Source of the DNA: Komagataeibacter saccharivorans
GTDB lineage: Bacteria > Pseudomonadota > Alphaproteobacteria > Acetobacterales > Acetobacteraceae
Direction of reading: 5' to 3'
DNA: 64,000 nucleotides
NCBI RefSeq assembly: GCF_003207825.1
Contig: NZ_NKTY01000013.1
Span: 1-64,000, forward strand
Notes under the pieces: generated by a model
What the model was told of the DNA's origin: nothing
Database searches by the model: none
What the model saw: the letters and a program-made list of their open reading frames with translations, nothing else
Shown here: positions 36,700 to 46,978 of the stretch, piece by piece
How the letters are laid out: every line of letters starts with the position of its first letter
Position numbering within the stretch: position 1 is the stretch's first letter
Position numbers and translations under genes: made by a program

Positions 36700-37180
36700 A
36701 CAGCCCCTGTCAGGCGACCTGCGGGCGGAAATCCGCGCCCTTGCGCAGGCGGAACCGCACCCGCGCGGGGCCAGTGTCGCGGCCCTGCGGCTGGTGCAGG
36801 CGCATATGGGGTGGATCAGCACGCCGCACCTGAACGAAGTAGCCGATGTGCTGGGCATGTCCGCTGCGGATCTGGACGGCATCGCCACCTATTTCAACCT
36901 GCTGTTCCGCAGGCCCGTGGGGCGGCATGTCATCATGCTGTGCGACAGTGTCTCATGCTGGATCATGGGGCGTGAGCGGCTATGCGCCCATCTGTGCCAC
37001 ACACTGGATATCCAGCCGGGCCAGACCACGGCGGATGACGCCATCACCTTTCTGCCCATCGTGTGTCTGGGGCACTGCGACCATGCGCCCGCCATGCTGG
37101 TGGACGATACACTCTATGGCGACGTGGATACGCCCACCCTCGACCACCTGATCGACACCCTGCGGGAGCCGCCACCATGA
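36686..37180 (+). CDS. nuoE: NADH-quinone oxidoreductase subunit E
   Basis: A 164-residue thioredoxin-fold subunit holding 2Fe-2S cluster N1a. Ligands Cys86, Cys91, Cys127 and Cys131 ([18 protein letters not shown]) correspond to E. coli Cys92, 97, 133 and 137. It forms the NADH dehydrogenase module with NuoF and NuoG. Its start lies inside the end of nuoCD, and its stop overlaps the nuoF start (ATGA), so the genes are translationally coupled. Confidence 0.96.
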   Translation: MSIAEQPLSGDLRAEIRALAQAEPHPRGASVAALRLVQAHMGWISTPHLNEVADVLGMSAADLDGIATYFNLLFRRPVGRHVIMLCDSVSCWIMGRERLCAHLCHTLDIQPGQTTADDAITFLPIVCLGHCDHAPAMLVDDTLYGDVDTPTLDHLIDTLREPPP

Positions 37181-38472
37181 GCCATGCCGAGCGCCCCCTG
37201 ACCGCCATGATCGACCCCGTGACCGGTCCCCCCGACTGCGCGGCCTATGAACGGGCCGGGGGATGGCAGGCCACGCGCACGGCCCTGCGCACCCTTGCAC
37301 CGGCCGAGGTGGTGGACATCGTAACCCGCTCGCGCCTGCGCGGACGTGGGGGGGCGGGGTTCGGAACCGGGCAGAAATGGAGCTTCGTGCCCAGGGAACC
37401 CGCAAGCGAACGCTGCAAATACCTGATCGCCAATGCGGATGAGATGGAACCGGGCACCTTCAAGGACCGCTGGCTGATGGAAGGCAATCCGCTGCAACTG
37501 GTCGAAGGCATGTTACTGGCCGCCTACGCCATTCAGGCGGGGCATGGCATCATCTTCCTGCGCGGGGAATACCACCTTGCCCGCACCCGTCTGCACGACG
37601 CCATTGCGCAGGCGCGGCATGGGGGGTGGCTGGGTCAGGATATCCTCGGCTCCGGTTTCAGTTTCGACATTCATGTGCATGTCAGCGCCGGGCGCTACAT
37701 ATGCGGCGAGGAAACCGCCCTGCTGACCGCGCTGGAGGGACGGCGCGCCACCCCGCGCAGCAAGCCCCCCTTTCCACAGACAGGCGGACTATGGGGCGCG
37801 CCAAGCGTGGTGAACAATGTCGAGACATTAAGCAACCTGCCCCACATCATCGCCAACGGACCGGAATGGTTTGCGGGTCTGGGCATCGGGCCGGATGGGG
37901 GCACCAAGATATATGGGGTCAGCGGGCGCGTAAGACGGCCCGGCGCATGGGAACTGCCCATCGGCACGCCGCTGCGTGAAATTATCGAGGAGCACGCGGG
38001 CGGCATGCAGCCGGGCTACGGACTGCGCGCCCTGCTGCCCGGCGGGGCTTCCACCGCATTCGTGGATGACACGGCCCTTGATATGGCGATGGATTACGCA
38101 TCGGTTGAAAAAGCGGGCAGCCGCCTTGGCACCGGCATGGCCATCATCCTTGATGACCGCACCTGTCCGGTGGGCATGCTCCGCAATCTGGAACATTTCT
38201 TCGCACAGGAATCCTGCGGCTGGTGTACCCCATGCCGCGATGGACTGCCCTGGGTCGAACGCCTGCTGGACGCGATCGAGGCGGGTACGGGCATGGCGGA
38301 AGACATCGACCAGCTTGACCGCCACGCCCGCATGCTGGGCACGCCGGGGCATACGTTCTGCGCCCATGCGCCGGGGGCCATGGCGCCGCTGGCCAGTGGG
38401 CTGAAACTGTTTGCGCGCGATTTCGCGGACCATATCGCCGGGCGCGGCTGCCCGCTGCGTCACGCAGCCTGA
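37177..38472 (+). CDS. nuoF: NADH-quinone oxidoreductase subunit F
   Basis: A 431-residue flavoprotein subunit that oxidises NADH. The FMN/NADH site shows RGRGGAGFGTGQKW (about residues 55-68) and AGRYICGEETALLTALEG. The N3 4Fe-4S ligands are in ESCGWCTPCRDG (about 345-356) and FCAH (about 393). The start at 37177 gives the ATGA overlap with nuoE; upstream residues in the frame are a shadow of nuoE. The family length is about 440. Confidence 0.96.
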   Translation: MSHAERPLTAMIDPVTGPPDCAAYERAGGWQATRTALRTLAPAEVVDIVTRSRLRGRGGAGFGTGQKWSFVPREPASERCKYLIANADEMEPGTFKDRWLMEGNPLQLVEGMLLAAYAIQAGHGIIFLRGEYHLARTRLHDAIAQARHGGWLGQDILGSGFSFDIHVHVSAGRYICGEETALLTALEGRRATPRSKPPFPQTGGLWGAPSVVNNVETLSNLPHIIANGPEWFAGLGIGPDGGTKIYGVSGRVRRPGAWELPIGTPLREIIEEHAGGMQPGYGLRALLPGGASTAFVDDTALDMAMDYASVEKAGSRLGTGMAIILDDRTCPVGMLRNLEHFFAQESCGWCTPCRDGLPWVERLLDAIEAGTGMAEDIDQLDRHARMLGTPGHTFCAHAPGAMAPLASGLKLFARDFADHIAGRGCPLRHAA

Positions 38473-38493
38473 CGGCGGGCAGGAGATCCGGCC

Positions 38494-41232
38494 ATGACCA
38501 CCATCAGGATCGACGGGCGCGAATGGCCCACCCGCCCCGGCATCAACCTGCTGCAGGCGTGTCTGGAAGCGGGTGCGAACCTGCCCTATTTCTGCTGGCA
38601 TCCCGAACTGGGTTCCGTGGGGGCCTGCCGCCAGTGCGCGGTCCGTCAGTTCAGCGGTCCCGATGACAGGACCGGCCGCCTTGTGATGGCGTGCATGACG
38701 CCGGTAAGTGACGGGGCCATCATTGCGATCGAGGATGCGCAGGCACGCGCGTTCCGTGAGGGCGTGATCGAATGGATGATGGTCAACCATCCCCATGACT
38801 GTCCCGTGTGCGAGGAAGGCGGCGAATGCCACCTGCAGGACATGACCGTCATGACCGGCCACAACCAGCGCCGCTACCGGTTTACAAAACGCACGCACCG
38901 CAATCAGGATCTCGGCCCGTTCGTGAAACACGAAATGAACCGCTGCATCGCGTGCTATCGCTGCGTACGGTTCTACCGCGATTATGCGGGGGGCGACGAT
39001 CTGGCTGCCTTCGCATCGCATGACAGTGTCTATTTCGGCCGCGCGGAAGACGGTGCGCTGCAAAACGCCTTCAGCGGCAATCTGGTGGAAATCTGCCCCA
39101 CCGGCGTATTTACCGACAAACCATTTTCCGGCGTCTACACACGCAAATGGGACCTGCGCGGCGCGCCGTCGGTATGCGTCCACTGCGCCGTGGGCTGCAA
39201 CATTATCGTCAATGCGCGTGAAGAAAGCGTGCGGCGCATCGTCAACCGGTACAATGCAGCCGTCAACCGCTACATGCTGTGCGACCGGGGCCGGTTCGGG
39301 CATGGCTTCGTCAATGCCGACAGCCGCATCCGCATGCCCATGCGCAGCATTGATGGACACCCCGCACCCGTTCCCACGCGCGACGCGGTGATGCAGTTCG
39401 CCCGCATGGCCGCTGATGGCCCGGTCGTTGGCATAGCCTCTCCCCGCGCATCCATGGAAACATGTTTCAGCCTGCGTGCCCTTGTCGGGGAGGCACGGTT
39501 TTCGACCGGGCAGACGCAGGTTGAACAGGCATGCGGGCAACTGGCCTGCACGCTGCTGCGGCAGCATCCGGGTGTCATTCCCAGCCTGCATGAAATGGAA
39601 AGCGCGGATGGCGTGCTGGTTCTGGGGGAAGATGTCTGCGCTACCGCCCCCCGGCTGGGCCTGTCGCTGCGCCAGTCCGTCCGCCAGCCAAGCTTCCCTA
39701 TGGCGGATGCGGCGAAAGTGCCGCGCTGGATGGATGCCGCCGTGCGCACCATCGGCTGTGATGCGCCATCCGGCCTGTTCATCCTTACCCCTGCCCCAAC
39801 GGATCTGGACCCCGTGGCCGCCCAGTGCTTTCGCGCGGTGCCTGACGATATCGCGCGCATCGGTTTCGCCATAGCACACCGGATCGACCCGTCCGCTCCC
39901 ACTGTTACGGACCTGACCGATGAACAGGTCCGACTGGTGGAGCATGCCGCAGCCACGCTGCTCGCCGCGAAAAAGCCCCTTGTGGTATCGGGCATGCAAT
40001 ATGGGTCGCCCGCACTCATGCGCGCCGCCGCCGCCATTGCATCAGCCCTTGCACGCACCATCCCCGCAAGCGGGCTGTCACTGGTCCTGCCGGAATGTAA
40101 CAGCATGGGGCTGGCGCTGCTGGGGGGGCTTACGCTTGAAGCCGTGATGGCGCAGGCGCGGGCGGGAAAGATCGCAACGCTTGTGATTGCGGAAAACGAC
40201 CTGACCCGTCGCCTGTCCCCCGCTGCGGTGGTCGAACTGCTTGAGGCGGTGCCCAACATCGTCATCATCGACCATACGGACACGCCGCCATGCCGCGATG
40301 CGACGCTGGTGCTGCCCGCCGCCGCCTTCAGCGAATGCAGTGGCACGCTGGTCAGTCAGGAAGGCAGGGCGCAACGCTTTTTTCAGGCGGTTTATCCCCC
40401 CCAGCCCATCCGGGCGGGATGGCGATGGATGCAGGCCCTTGCCCGCGCGCAGGGCTGCGTGAACGTACAGGCAGCGGCACGGATACAGGCAACCGGACTG
40501 ACCACATGGCAGGGGCTGGATGACGTGATTGCCGCGCTGGGGCGGGCCTGCCCCATTCTGGCGGGCATGGTGGATGCGGCCCCCGGTGCCGATTACCGCA
40601 TTGATGGCCAGAAACTGCGCAGCCAGACTTACCGCGCCAGCGGGCGGACTGTTATCCGCTCCCATATCAGCGTGCGTGACCAGCCCCCGCCGGGCAGTCC
40701 GGACACCCCGTTCAGCAGTTCGATGGAAGGGGCGTACACCCCGGACATGCCGCCGTCGCTTGTCCCCGGCTATCAGGTGCCATCATGGAACTCGGTCCAG
40801 TCGCTCAACCGGTTCCAGCACGAAATCGGCGGGGACATGCGTGGGGGGATATCCGGGGTCCGGCTGTTTCCGGCACCTGATGCTACCGACCACCCCACCC
40901 ATCCCTGCGCCACGGATATTCCCGCCGCGTTTGCGCGCGCTGAAGATAGCGTTCTGGTGCTGCCCGATACGCGCCTGTTCGGGAGCGAGGAACTGAGCAT
41001 GCTTTCCCCGCCCGTCGCCGCACGGGCAACACCACCCACGCTGCGCGTGCCGACCGGGGCTGCAGGACCAGCACACATGACCCTTCACCTGCCGGACGGT
41101 GCGCATACCCTGCCGGTGGAACCCCTGGCAGGGCTGCCGGATGGCGTGGTGCTGTGCCCATCGCACATGGTGTCCCCCGCCTTCATGTTTCCCTGCATGG
41201 CGCGCATCACCCCGGCGGGAGAGGCGACATGA
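38494..41232 (+). CDS. nuoG: NADH-quinone oxidoreductase subunit G
   Basis: A 912-residue subunit (E. coli 908). All cluster ligands fall at E. coli numbering: N1b Cys34, 45, 48, 67; N5 with Cys103, 106, 112 (HDCPVCEEGGEC); N4 Cys151, 154, 157, 201. The off-pathway N7 cluster has Cys228, 231, 235 (CVHCAVGC) and Cys263 (LCDRGRFG). N7 is found only in some bacterial enzymes, including E. coli. A degenerate molybdopterin oxidoreductase domain fills the remainder. It overlaps nuoH by ATGA. Confidence 0.96.
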   Translation: MTTIRIDGREWPTRPGINLLQACLEAGANLPYFCWHPELGSVGACRQCAVRQFSGPDDRTGRLVMACMTPVSDGAIIAIEDAQARAFREGVIEWMMVNHPHDCPVCEEGGECHLQDMTVMTGHNQRRYRFTKRTHRNQDLGPFVKHEMNRCIACYRCVRFYRDYAGGDDLAAFASHDSVYFGRAEDGALQNAFSGNLVEICPTGVFTDKPFSGVYTRKWDLRGAPSVCVHCAVGCNIIVNAREESVRRIVNRYNAAVNRYMLCDRGRFGHGFVNADSRIRMPMRSIDGHPAPVPTRDAVMQFARMAADGPVVGIASPRASMETCFSLRALVGEARFSTGQTQVEQACGQLACTLLRQHPGVIPSLHEMESADGVLVLGEDVCATAPRLGLSLRQSVRQPSFPMADAAKVPRWMDAAVRTIGCDAPSGLFILTPAPTDLDPVAAQCFRAVPDDIARIGFAIAHRIDPSAPTVTDLTDEQVRLVEHAAATLLAAKKPLVVSGMQYGSPALMRAAAAIASALARTIPASGLSLVLPECNSMGLALLGGLTLEAVMAQARAGKIATLVIAENDLTRRLSPAAVVELLEAVPNIVIIDHTDTPPCRDATLVLPAAAFSECSGTLVSQEGRAQRFFQAVYPPQPIRAGWRWMQALARAQGCVNVQAAARIQATGLTTWQGLDDVIAALGRACPILAGMVDAAPGADYRIDGQKLRSQTYRASGRTVIRSHISVRDQPPPGSPDTPFSSSMEGAYTPDMPPSLVPGYQVPSWNSVQSLNRFQHEIGGDMRGGISGVRLFPAPDATDHPTHPCATDIPAAFARAEDSVLVLPDTRLFGSEELSMLSPPVAARATPPTLRVPTGAAGPAHMTLHLPDGAHTLPVEPLAGLPDGVVLCPSHMVSPAFMFPCMARITPAGEAT

Positions 41233-42179
41233 CGCCGCTTCCCCTCGCCCCCATCGTGCTTACGCCCCTTGTGGTGCTGGCACTTGCCACCGTGCTGACA
41301 TGGGTTGAACGGCGGCTGCTTGGATTATGGCAGGATCGCTACGGTCCCAACCGTGTCGGGCCGGGCGGGATGTTTCAGGCGGTGGCGGACGGGATCAAGC
41401 TCCTGTTCAAGCAGGACTGGGTGCCTCCCTTTGCCGACCGGGGCGTGTTCGTTCTCGCACCCGCCATCGGCATGATGACGGTGCTGCTGTCCTTCGCCGT
41501 CATTCCGCTTGCGGCAGGGGGCATTGCGGGGGGCCTGAATGTGGGCCTGCTGTTCATCCTCGCGATGATGGGTCTGGGCGTTTATGCGGTCGTTCTGGCG
41601 GGGTGGGCGTCGGACAGCAAATATGCGCTGCTGGGCGGGATGCGCGCGGCGGCGCAGATGATCAGCTACGAAGTCTTCATGGCGCTTTCGCTGCTGGGTG
41701 TTGTCATGGTCGCCGGGTCGTTCAGCCTGCGCGACATCGTGGCGGCACAGTCCGGGCTGTGGTTCATCATCCCGCAGGGGCTGGGGTTCGTGGTCTTCCT
41801 TCTGGCCGGAATTGCGGAGACGCACCGCCTGCCCTTCGACCTGCCGGAAGGGGAAAATGAACTGGGTGCCGGTTTCCATACCGAATATTCCGGCATGAAA
41901 TTCGGCATGTTCTTCATTGCCGAATATGCCGGGATCGTCCTTGTCAGCGCCCTTGCCACGACGCTGTATCTGGGCGGCGGCAATGGCCTGCTCCTGCCCG
42001 CGCCGGTGTGGTTCGCGCTGAAGACCGGCGTGATCGTCGCCTTCTTCATTCTGCTGCGCGCGGGGCTGCCACGTCCGCGTTATGACCAGCTTATGGGGCT
42101 GGGGTGGAAGGTGCTGCTACCGCTTTCCCTGCTCAATGTCCTTGCCACCGGAACCGTAATGATGCTGCGCGCGTCATAA
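41229..42179 (+). CDS. nuoH: NADH-quinone oxidoreductase subunit H
   Basis: A 316-residue polytopic subunit that links the quinone site to the proton pumps. Conserved segments include [38 protein letters not shown] and [38 protein letters not shown], which carry the acidic residues of the E-channel. The ATG at 41229 gives the ATGA overlap with nuoG; the earlier in-frame codons belong to the nuoG shadow. Confidence 0.96.
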   Translation: MTPLPLAPIVLTPLVVLALATVLTWVERRLLGLWQDRYGPNRVGPGGMFQAVADGIKLLFKQDWVPPFADRGVFVLAPAIGMMTVLLSFAVIPLAAGGIAGGLNVGLLFILAMMGLGVYAVVLAGWASDSKYALLGGMRAAAQMISYEVFMALSLLGVVMVAGSFSLRDIVAAQSGLWFIIPQGLGFVVFLLAGIAETHRLPFDLPEGENELGAGFHTEYSGMKFGMFFIAEYAGIVLVSALATTLYLGGGNGLLLPAPVWFALKTGVIVAFFILLRAGLPRPRYDQLMGLGWKVLLPLSLLNVLATGTVMMLRAS

Positions 42180-42207
42180 CCACGCCTGCAAGAAAAAGGC
42201 ACGTCCC

Positions 42208-42720
42208 ATGCTCGATACCCTGCGCACGCTGCTGCTGACGTTCCTGCACGGTTTTCACCGGCGCGCCACCGTGCAGTATCCCGAACAGCAGCCCTACCTG
42301 CCGCCGCGTTACCGTGGGCGCATCATCCTGTCGCGCGACCCCGATGGCGGGGAACGCTGCGTGGCGTGCAACCTGTGCGCCGTTGCATGCCCCGTGGACT
42401 GCATCAGCCTGCAGAAGACCGAACGCGATGGCCGGTGGTATCCGGATTATTTCCGCATCAACTTCTCGCGCTGCATCTTCTGTGGTTTCTGCGAGGAAGC
42501 CTGCCCCACCTACGCCATCCAGCTTACGCCGGATTTCGAGATGGGCGAATATGCCCGCCCCAACCTTGTCTACGAAAAGGAAGACCTGCTGATCAGCGGG
42601 ACGGGAAAATATCCCGGCTACAGTTTCCATCACGTCGCGGGCGTTCCCATACCGGGCAAGGACCGGGGCGCGTCGGAACATGAACGCGCGCCCATCGACC
42701 TTCACAGCCTGCTGCCCTGA
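42208..42720 (+). CDS. nuoI: NADH-quinone oxidoreductase subunit I
   Basis: A 170-residue 8Fe ferredoxin-like subunit carrying clusters N6a and N6b. There are two CxxCxxCxxxC motifs: Cys51, 54, 57, 61 ([12 protein letters not shown]) and Cys89, 92, 95, 99 ([12 protein letters not shown]). It relays electrons from NuoG to NuoB. It starts 28 bp after nuoH, one of the few real gaps in the operon. Confidence 0.96.
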   Translation: MLDTLRTLLLTFLHGFHRRATVQYPEQQPYLPPRYRGRIILSRDPDGGERCVACNLCAVACPVDCISLQKTERDGRWYPDYFRINFSRCIFCGFCEEACPTYAIQLTPDFEMGEYARPNLVYEKEDLLISGTGKYPGYSFHHVAGVPIPGKDRGASEHERAPIDLHSLLP

Positions 42721-42726
42721 CGCATC

Positions 42727-43227
42727 ATGTATGTCCTGCCCCTTCTTTCCGGTGGTCTGACCCTTGTGGGGGCGATGATGGTCGTCACCTGTCCGGTGGC
42801 GGTGCATGCGGTGCTGTACCTTGTGGTAACGCTGCTCTCGCTGGCCATGGTGCTGGCCATGCTGGGCGCACAGTTCGCAGCGGCGCTGGAAATCATCATC
42901 TATGCCGGCGCCATCATGGTGCTGTTCGTGTTCGTCATCATGATGCTCAATCTGGGCCAGCCTGACCGGGACCGGGAAAAAGAATGGCTCCGGCCACGCG
43001 CATGGATCGGGCCGGGGCTGCTGGCGGTCGTGGCGTGCGGCGAACTTCTTTACGGCCTGCCCACGCTGTCCGACCCGGATGGTGCCGTTTTCCCGATTGA
43101 TGCGCGCGACGTGGGGCTGAGCCTGTTCGGGACATATGTACTTATGGTCGAACTGGCATCCTTCCTGCTGCTGGCCGGGCTTGTTACCGCCTTTCATATC
43201 GGGCGAACCCTGCGGGAGAGGCCCTGA
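42727..43227 (+). CDS. nuoJ: NADH-quinone oxidoreductase subunit J
   Basis: A 166-residue membrane subunit with five helices, including the conserved third helix AALEIIIYAGAIMVLFVFVIMMLNL with its pi-bulge glycine region. It forms part of the proton path between NuoH and NuoK. It lies between nuoI and nuoK with a gap of six and one base. Confidence 0.95.
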   Translation: MYVLPLLSGGLTLVGAMMVVTCPVAVHAVLYLVVTLLSLAMVLAMLGAQFAAALEIIIYAGAIMVLFVFVIMMLNLGQPDRDREKEWLRPRAWIGPGLLAVVACGELLYGLPTLSDPDGAVFPIDARDVGLSLFGTYVLMVELASFLLLAGLVTAFHIGRTLRERP

Positions 43228-43228
43228 C

Positions 43229-43540
43229 ATGACCGCCTTTCCATTCAACGCGGCGCTGCTTCTGGCCGCCCTGCTGTTTTCCATCGGACTGGCGGGCGTG
43301 CTGGTGCGGCGCAACCTCGTCTTCATGCTGATGTCGCTTGATATCATGCTGAACGCGGCGGGGCTTGTTTTCGTCGCTGCGGGGGCACGGTGGCAGGATG
43401 CGTCGGGTCAGGTGATGTTCCTGATGATCCTTGCCCTTGCCGCATCCGAAACGGCGGTGGGGCTTGCCATCATCCTGTGCCTGCATGCGCACGGACGCCC
43501 ATCGCTTGACGCCGATACCGGCAACCTTCTGCGAGGATAG
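43229..43540 (+). CDS. nuoK: NADH-quinone oxidoreductase subunit K
   Basis: A 103-residue three-helix subunit (MrpC-like). The conserved membrane glutamate of the family is visible in helix 3 (LALAASETAVGLAIILCL); at the equivalent position in helix 2 the sequence reads FMLMSLDIMLNAAGLVF, where E. coli has SIELMIN, so an Asp replaces the first Glu. The start at 43229 fits the family N-terminus; the upstream part of the frame is a nuoJ shadow. Confidence 0.95.
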   Translation: MTAFPFNAALLLAALLFSIGLAGVLVRRNLVFMLMSLDIMLNAAGLVFVAAGARWQDASGQVMFLMILALAASETAVGLAIILCLHAHGRPSLDADTGNLLRG

Positions 43541-43544
43541 GATC

Positions 43545-45473
43545 ATGGCGGCACTCCTCCCCCTTGTGGTTGTCTGGCCGCTGGCCGCCACCGTGATCGT
43601 GTTCCTGTCGGCGGGACGGATCAAGGGGCGCTCCGCCGGGATACTTGCGACCGGTGCGGTGGGACTTTCCGCCATGACGGGTGGTGTGCTGGCGGCGGGG
43701 TTTATGTCCGGTGCGGTGACTTATCCGCTGCATGTCACATTGTGGGAATGGATGCGTGTTCCGGGCTTTTCAGCCACCATTGCGTTTGCGCTGGACCCGG
43801 TTTCCCTTGTCATGATTGCGGTTGTTACCATCGTTGGGTTCCTGATCCATCTGTATGCCATCGGGTACATGGCGGCTGATCCCGGTAGCGCGCGGTTCTT
43901 TGGCTGCATGACCCTGTTTGTGGCTGCGATGCTGGTGCTGGTGCTGGCGTCGGACCTGCTGTGCCTGTTCATCGGGTGGGAAGGGGTGGGGCTGTGTTCC
44001 TACCTGCTGATCGGGTTCTGGTATGACAGTCCCGCCAATACCGCCGCCGCGCGCAAGGCGTTCTACATCACCCGTATCGGGGACGTGGCCATGCTGTGCG
44101 GGCTGCTGATGATGGCGACGGCTACCGCTTCGCTCCAGATTGACGGGCTGCTTTTTGCTGTTACGGCGGGACAGCTTTCCCCGGCGGTCATGACGGGAAG
44201 TGCGCTGTTGCTGCTGACGGGCGCCCTTGCCAAATCGGCGCAGATCCCCTTCCAGTCCTGGCTGCCCGATGCGATGGCTGGTCCCACGCCCACATCCGCC
44301 CTGATCCATGCGGCCACGATGGTTACAGCCGGGGTGTATCTGCTCGCGCGGCTGCACGGGCTGTTTGCCGCAGCCGCGCCTGCCATGGCGATCATGGCGG
44401 CAATCGGCATGCTGACGCTGCTGGTGGCGGCCTGCACGGCGCTGGTGCAGTCGGATCTCAAGCGTATTCTGGCATGGTCCACGATCAGCCAGCTTGGCTA
44501 CATGTATCTGGCGCTCGGGGTGGGGGCGTGGCAGGCGGCGCTGTTCCATCTGGTGACGCATGCCTGTTTCAAGGCGCTGCTCTTTCTCTGCGCGGGTGCG
44601 ATCATCGCGCGTGTCGATCATGAACAGGACATCTTTCGCATGGGCGGGCTGCGCCGTTTCATGCCCGGTGTCACAGCCGCCTTTGTCATCGGGGCTGGCG
44701 CGCTGGCGGCCCTGCCGCTGGTGACGGCGGGCTTCTACAGCAAGGAAATGATCCTGTCCGCCGTATGGCGGGGTCAGCCCGTGCTGACACCGGATTTCAT
44801 CCTCTCGGGTCATCTGCTGTGGGGCGGGGCGCTGTTCGGGGCGCTGCTGACGGCCCTGTATATTTTCCGCTGCGTTTTCCTTGTTTTTTATGGACAGGAG
44901 AAAACCGTGCCCACGGGTCGCACGCGGTGGGTCATGGCTGTTCCGCTGGGCTGTCTGGCCTTTCTGTCCGTATTCGTCGGCTGCGTTGAAATGCCCGGCG
45001 ACATTGCGCCGGTTCATCTGTTTACGCGGTTTGTCGATCCAGCAGGCATGGCGTTCCATCCGCATGAGCCTGTCTGGCTTCTGCTGGCAGGCGCGATCAC
45101 ACCGGTTGCGGGCGCAGGGATCGCATGGATCGTGTGGGGACGCTCCGGACCCGTCACCCGCACAATCCCCGAAACAGGGGGGGGAACGGACGACCTGCTT
45201 CCGGTCATGCCCCTACGCTTCGTGGTGCGGATCACGCGCTACGATCTGCCTGACCGGCTGGCTGCGGCTGCAGGCTGGATGACACGCGCCACAAGCCGGA
45301 TGATGATGCGGGCACGACGCGCCGCCCTGCATCTCGCCGCCGAACGCACGGCCATGGTGGGTCGGGAGGGGACAGTTGTGCTGGTGCGGATGCAAAATGG
45401 CCGCGTGCGCTGGTATGCGGGCTGGATCGTGGCCGGGCTGGGCGCGGCCCTTGCATGGGCGATGCTGTCATGA
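43545..45473 (+). CDS. nuoL: NADH-quinone oxidoreductase subunit L
   Basis: A 642-residue antiporter-like proton pump, the distal subunit with the long lateral helix. Core segments are present: GWEGVGLCSYLLIGFWYD, KSAQIPFQSWLPDAMAGPTPTSALIHAATMVTAGVYLLAR and HLVTHACFKALLFLCAGAII. The ATG at 43545 follows GAGGATAG and gives the family N-terminus. It is slightly longer than E. coli NuoL (613), mainly near the C-terminus. It overlaps nuoM by ATGA. Confidence 0.96.
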   Translation: MAALLPLVVVWPLAATVIVFLSAGRIKGRSAGILATGAVGLSAMTGGVLAAGFMSGAVTYPLHVTLWEWMRVPGFSATIAFALDPVSLVMIAVVTIVGFLIHLYAIGYMAADPGSARFFGCMTLFVAAMLVLVLASDLLCLFIGWEGVGLCSYLLIGFWYDSPANTAAARKAFYITRIGDVAMLCGLLMMATATASLQIDGLLFAVTAGQLSPAVMTGSALLLLTGALAKSAQIPFQSWLPDAMAGPTPTSALIHAATMVTAGVYLLARLHGLFAAAAPAMAIMAAIGMLTLLVAACTALVQSDLKRILAWSTISQLGYMYLALGVGAWQAALFHLVTHACFKALLFLCAGAIIARVDHEQDIFRMGGLRRFMPGVTAAFVIGAGALAALPLVTAGFYSKEMILSAVWRGQPVLTPDFILSGHLLWGGALFGALLTALYIFRCVFLVFYGQEKTVPTGRTRWVMAVPLGCLAFLSVFVGCVEMPGDIAPVHLFTRFVDPAGMAFHPHEPVWLLLAGAITPVAGAGIAWIVWGRSGPVTRTIPETGGGTDDLLPVMPLRFVVRITRYDLPDRLAAAAGWMTRATSRMMMRARRAALHLAAERTAMVGREGTVVLVRMQNGRVRWYAGWIVAGLGAALAWAMLS

Positions 45474-46978
45474 GCCTGCTTCCCGCCCTTGTCGTGCTAC
45501 CCGTCGCGGGGGGCGTGATTGCGTGGCTGGCGGACCGCCTGCATGTCGGTACCGGCGTGCGGATGCGCAGCATATCGTGGTTTGTTAGCGTCGTGGTGCT
45601 TGTGCTGGAAACGGTGCTGCTGGTGGTGGAAAGCCTGCGGCCTGCGCTACAGGCGGGTGGATGGCGGGATCATTTCTTCCTGCCGTGGATTGCGCAGATG
45701 GGCATTGCGGTCCGGCTGGATATGGATGGCCTGTCGCTGTCCCTGATCTGGCTTTCCCTGTTGCTGTGCCTTGCGTGCGTCATGTTTTCGACACGGCAGG
45801 TTACGGTCAGTGCCGGGGTTTTCCATTTCCTGTTCCTGTCCACCCTGACGGGCATTATCGGCACGTTCCTTGCCACCGATCTGTTCCTGTTCTTCTTCTT
45901 CTGGGAACTGATGCTGGTGCCGATGTTCGTGCTGATTGCGCAATGGGGACACGAGGACCGGCAGCGCGCGGCGATGAAGTTCTTCATCTTCACGCAGGGT
46001 AGCGGCCTGCTGATGCTGCTGTCCATCCTCGGCCTGGTCATCATCCATTACCGGCAGACGGGTGTGCTGACCTTCGATTATTTCGCGCTGGCCACCACGG
46101 GGCTGTCGCCGCTCGGCTCAATGCTGCTCATGCTGGGCTTTTTCGTCGCCTTCGCCGTCAAGCTGCCGGTCGTGCCGGTGCATGTCTGGCTGCCCGATGC
46201 CCACACACAGGCCCCCACCACCGCCAGCGTGGTGCTTGCGGGCATCCTGCTCAAGACCGGGGGATATGGCATGATCCGCTTCGATATCATGCTGTTTCCC
46301 GATGCCGCATCCCGCTTCGCCCCGGTCGCCATGGGGCTGGGGATTGCGGGTATCCTGTATGGCGCGTGGCTGTCGTGCGAACAGGACGATATCAAGCGCC
46401 TGATCGCCTATAGCAGCGTAAGCCATATGGGATTCGTCCTGCTGGGACTTTTTTCGGGATCGTGGACCGGCATGCAGGGGGCCATCATCCAGATGCTGGC
46501 GCACGGGCTGAGCACGGGGGCGCTGTTCCTTATCGCCGGGTCCATTCAGGATCGCGTGCATAGCCGGGACATGCGCATGATTGGCGGGCTGTGGGCGGCC
46601 ATGCCGCGCCTGTCGGGTGCGGGCGTGTTTTTTGCCGTCGCATCGCTTGGCATGCCGGGGCTGGGAAATTTCGCGGGGGAATTTCTTGTCCTCCTCGCCA
46701 CATGGCGGGTCAGTCCGGCAATGGCGGTCATGGCCGCAGCCGGTCTGGTTCTGGCGGCGGTCTATTCGCTCCGGCTGGTCAATCGGGTATTCCTTGCCCC
46801 CACGCGACCGGGCGCGCAGCCCGTAACGGACTTTCCGGCCCGGCAGATGGCCCTTCTGGGCGGCATTATGGTCGCTGTCATCGTGCTGGGCCTGTATCCC
46901 CGGCCATTCATGACGTTCGCGGTCCCGTCCGCGCTGTCCATGACGGCTGCCGCCAGCGGGGAAAGGCGCGCGCCATGA
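45470..46978 (+). CDS. nuoM: NADH-quinone oxidoreductase subunit M
   Basis: A 502-residue antiporter-like subunit with 14 helices. It has FFFFWELMLVPMFVLIAQWG, AVKLPVVPVHVWLPDAHTQAPTTASVVLAGILLKTGGYGMIRF and SSVSHMGFVLLGLFSG, including the key membrane Glu and Lys residues of the pump. The start at 45470 gives an ATGA overlap with nuoL, and its stop gives an ATGA overlap with nuoN. Confidence 0.96.
   Translation: MSLLPALVVLPVAGGVIAWLADRLHVGTGVRMRSISWFVSVVVLVLETVLLVVESLRPALQAGGWRDHFFLPWIAQMGIAVRLDMDGLSLSLIWLSLLLCLACVMFSTRQVTVSAGVFHFLFLSTLTGIIGTFLATDLFLFFFFWELMLVPMFVLIAQWGHEDRQRAAMKFFIFTQGSGLLMLLSILGLVIIHYRQTGVLTFDYFALATTGLSPLGSMLLMLGFFVAFAVKLPVVPVHVWLPDAHTQAPTTASVVLAGILLKTGGYGMIRFDIMLFPDAASRFAPVAMGLGIAGILYGAWLSCEQDDIKRLIAYSSVSHMGFVLLGLFSGSWTGMQGAIIQMLAHGLSTGALFLIAGSIQDRVHSRDMRMIGGLWAAMPRLSGAGVFFAVASLGMPGLGNFAGEFLVLLATWRVSPAMAVMAAAGLVLAAVYSLRLVNRVFLAPTRPGAQPVTDFPARQMALLGGIMVAVIVLGLYPRPFMTFAVPSALSMTAAASGERRAP

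Noticed and set aside
37828-39999. Minus-strand frame of 723 codons opposite nuoF and nuoG
   Set aside because: Antisense shadow; nuoF and nuoG carry all expected cluster ligands on the plus strand.
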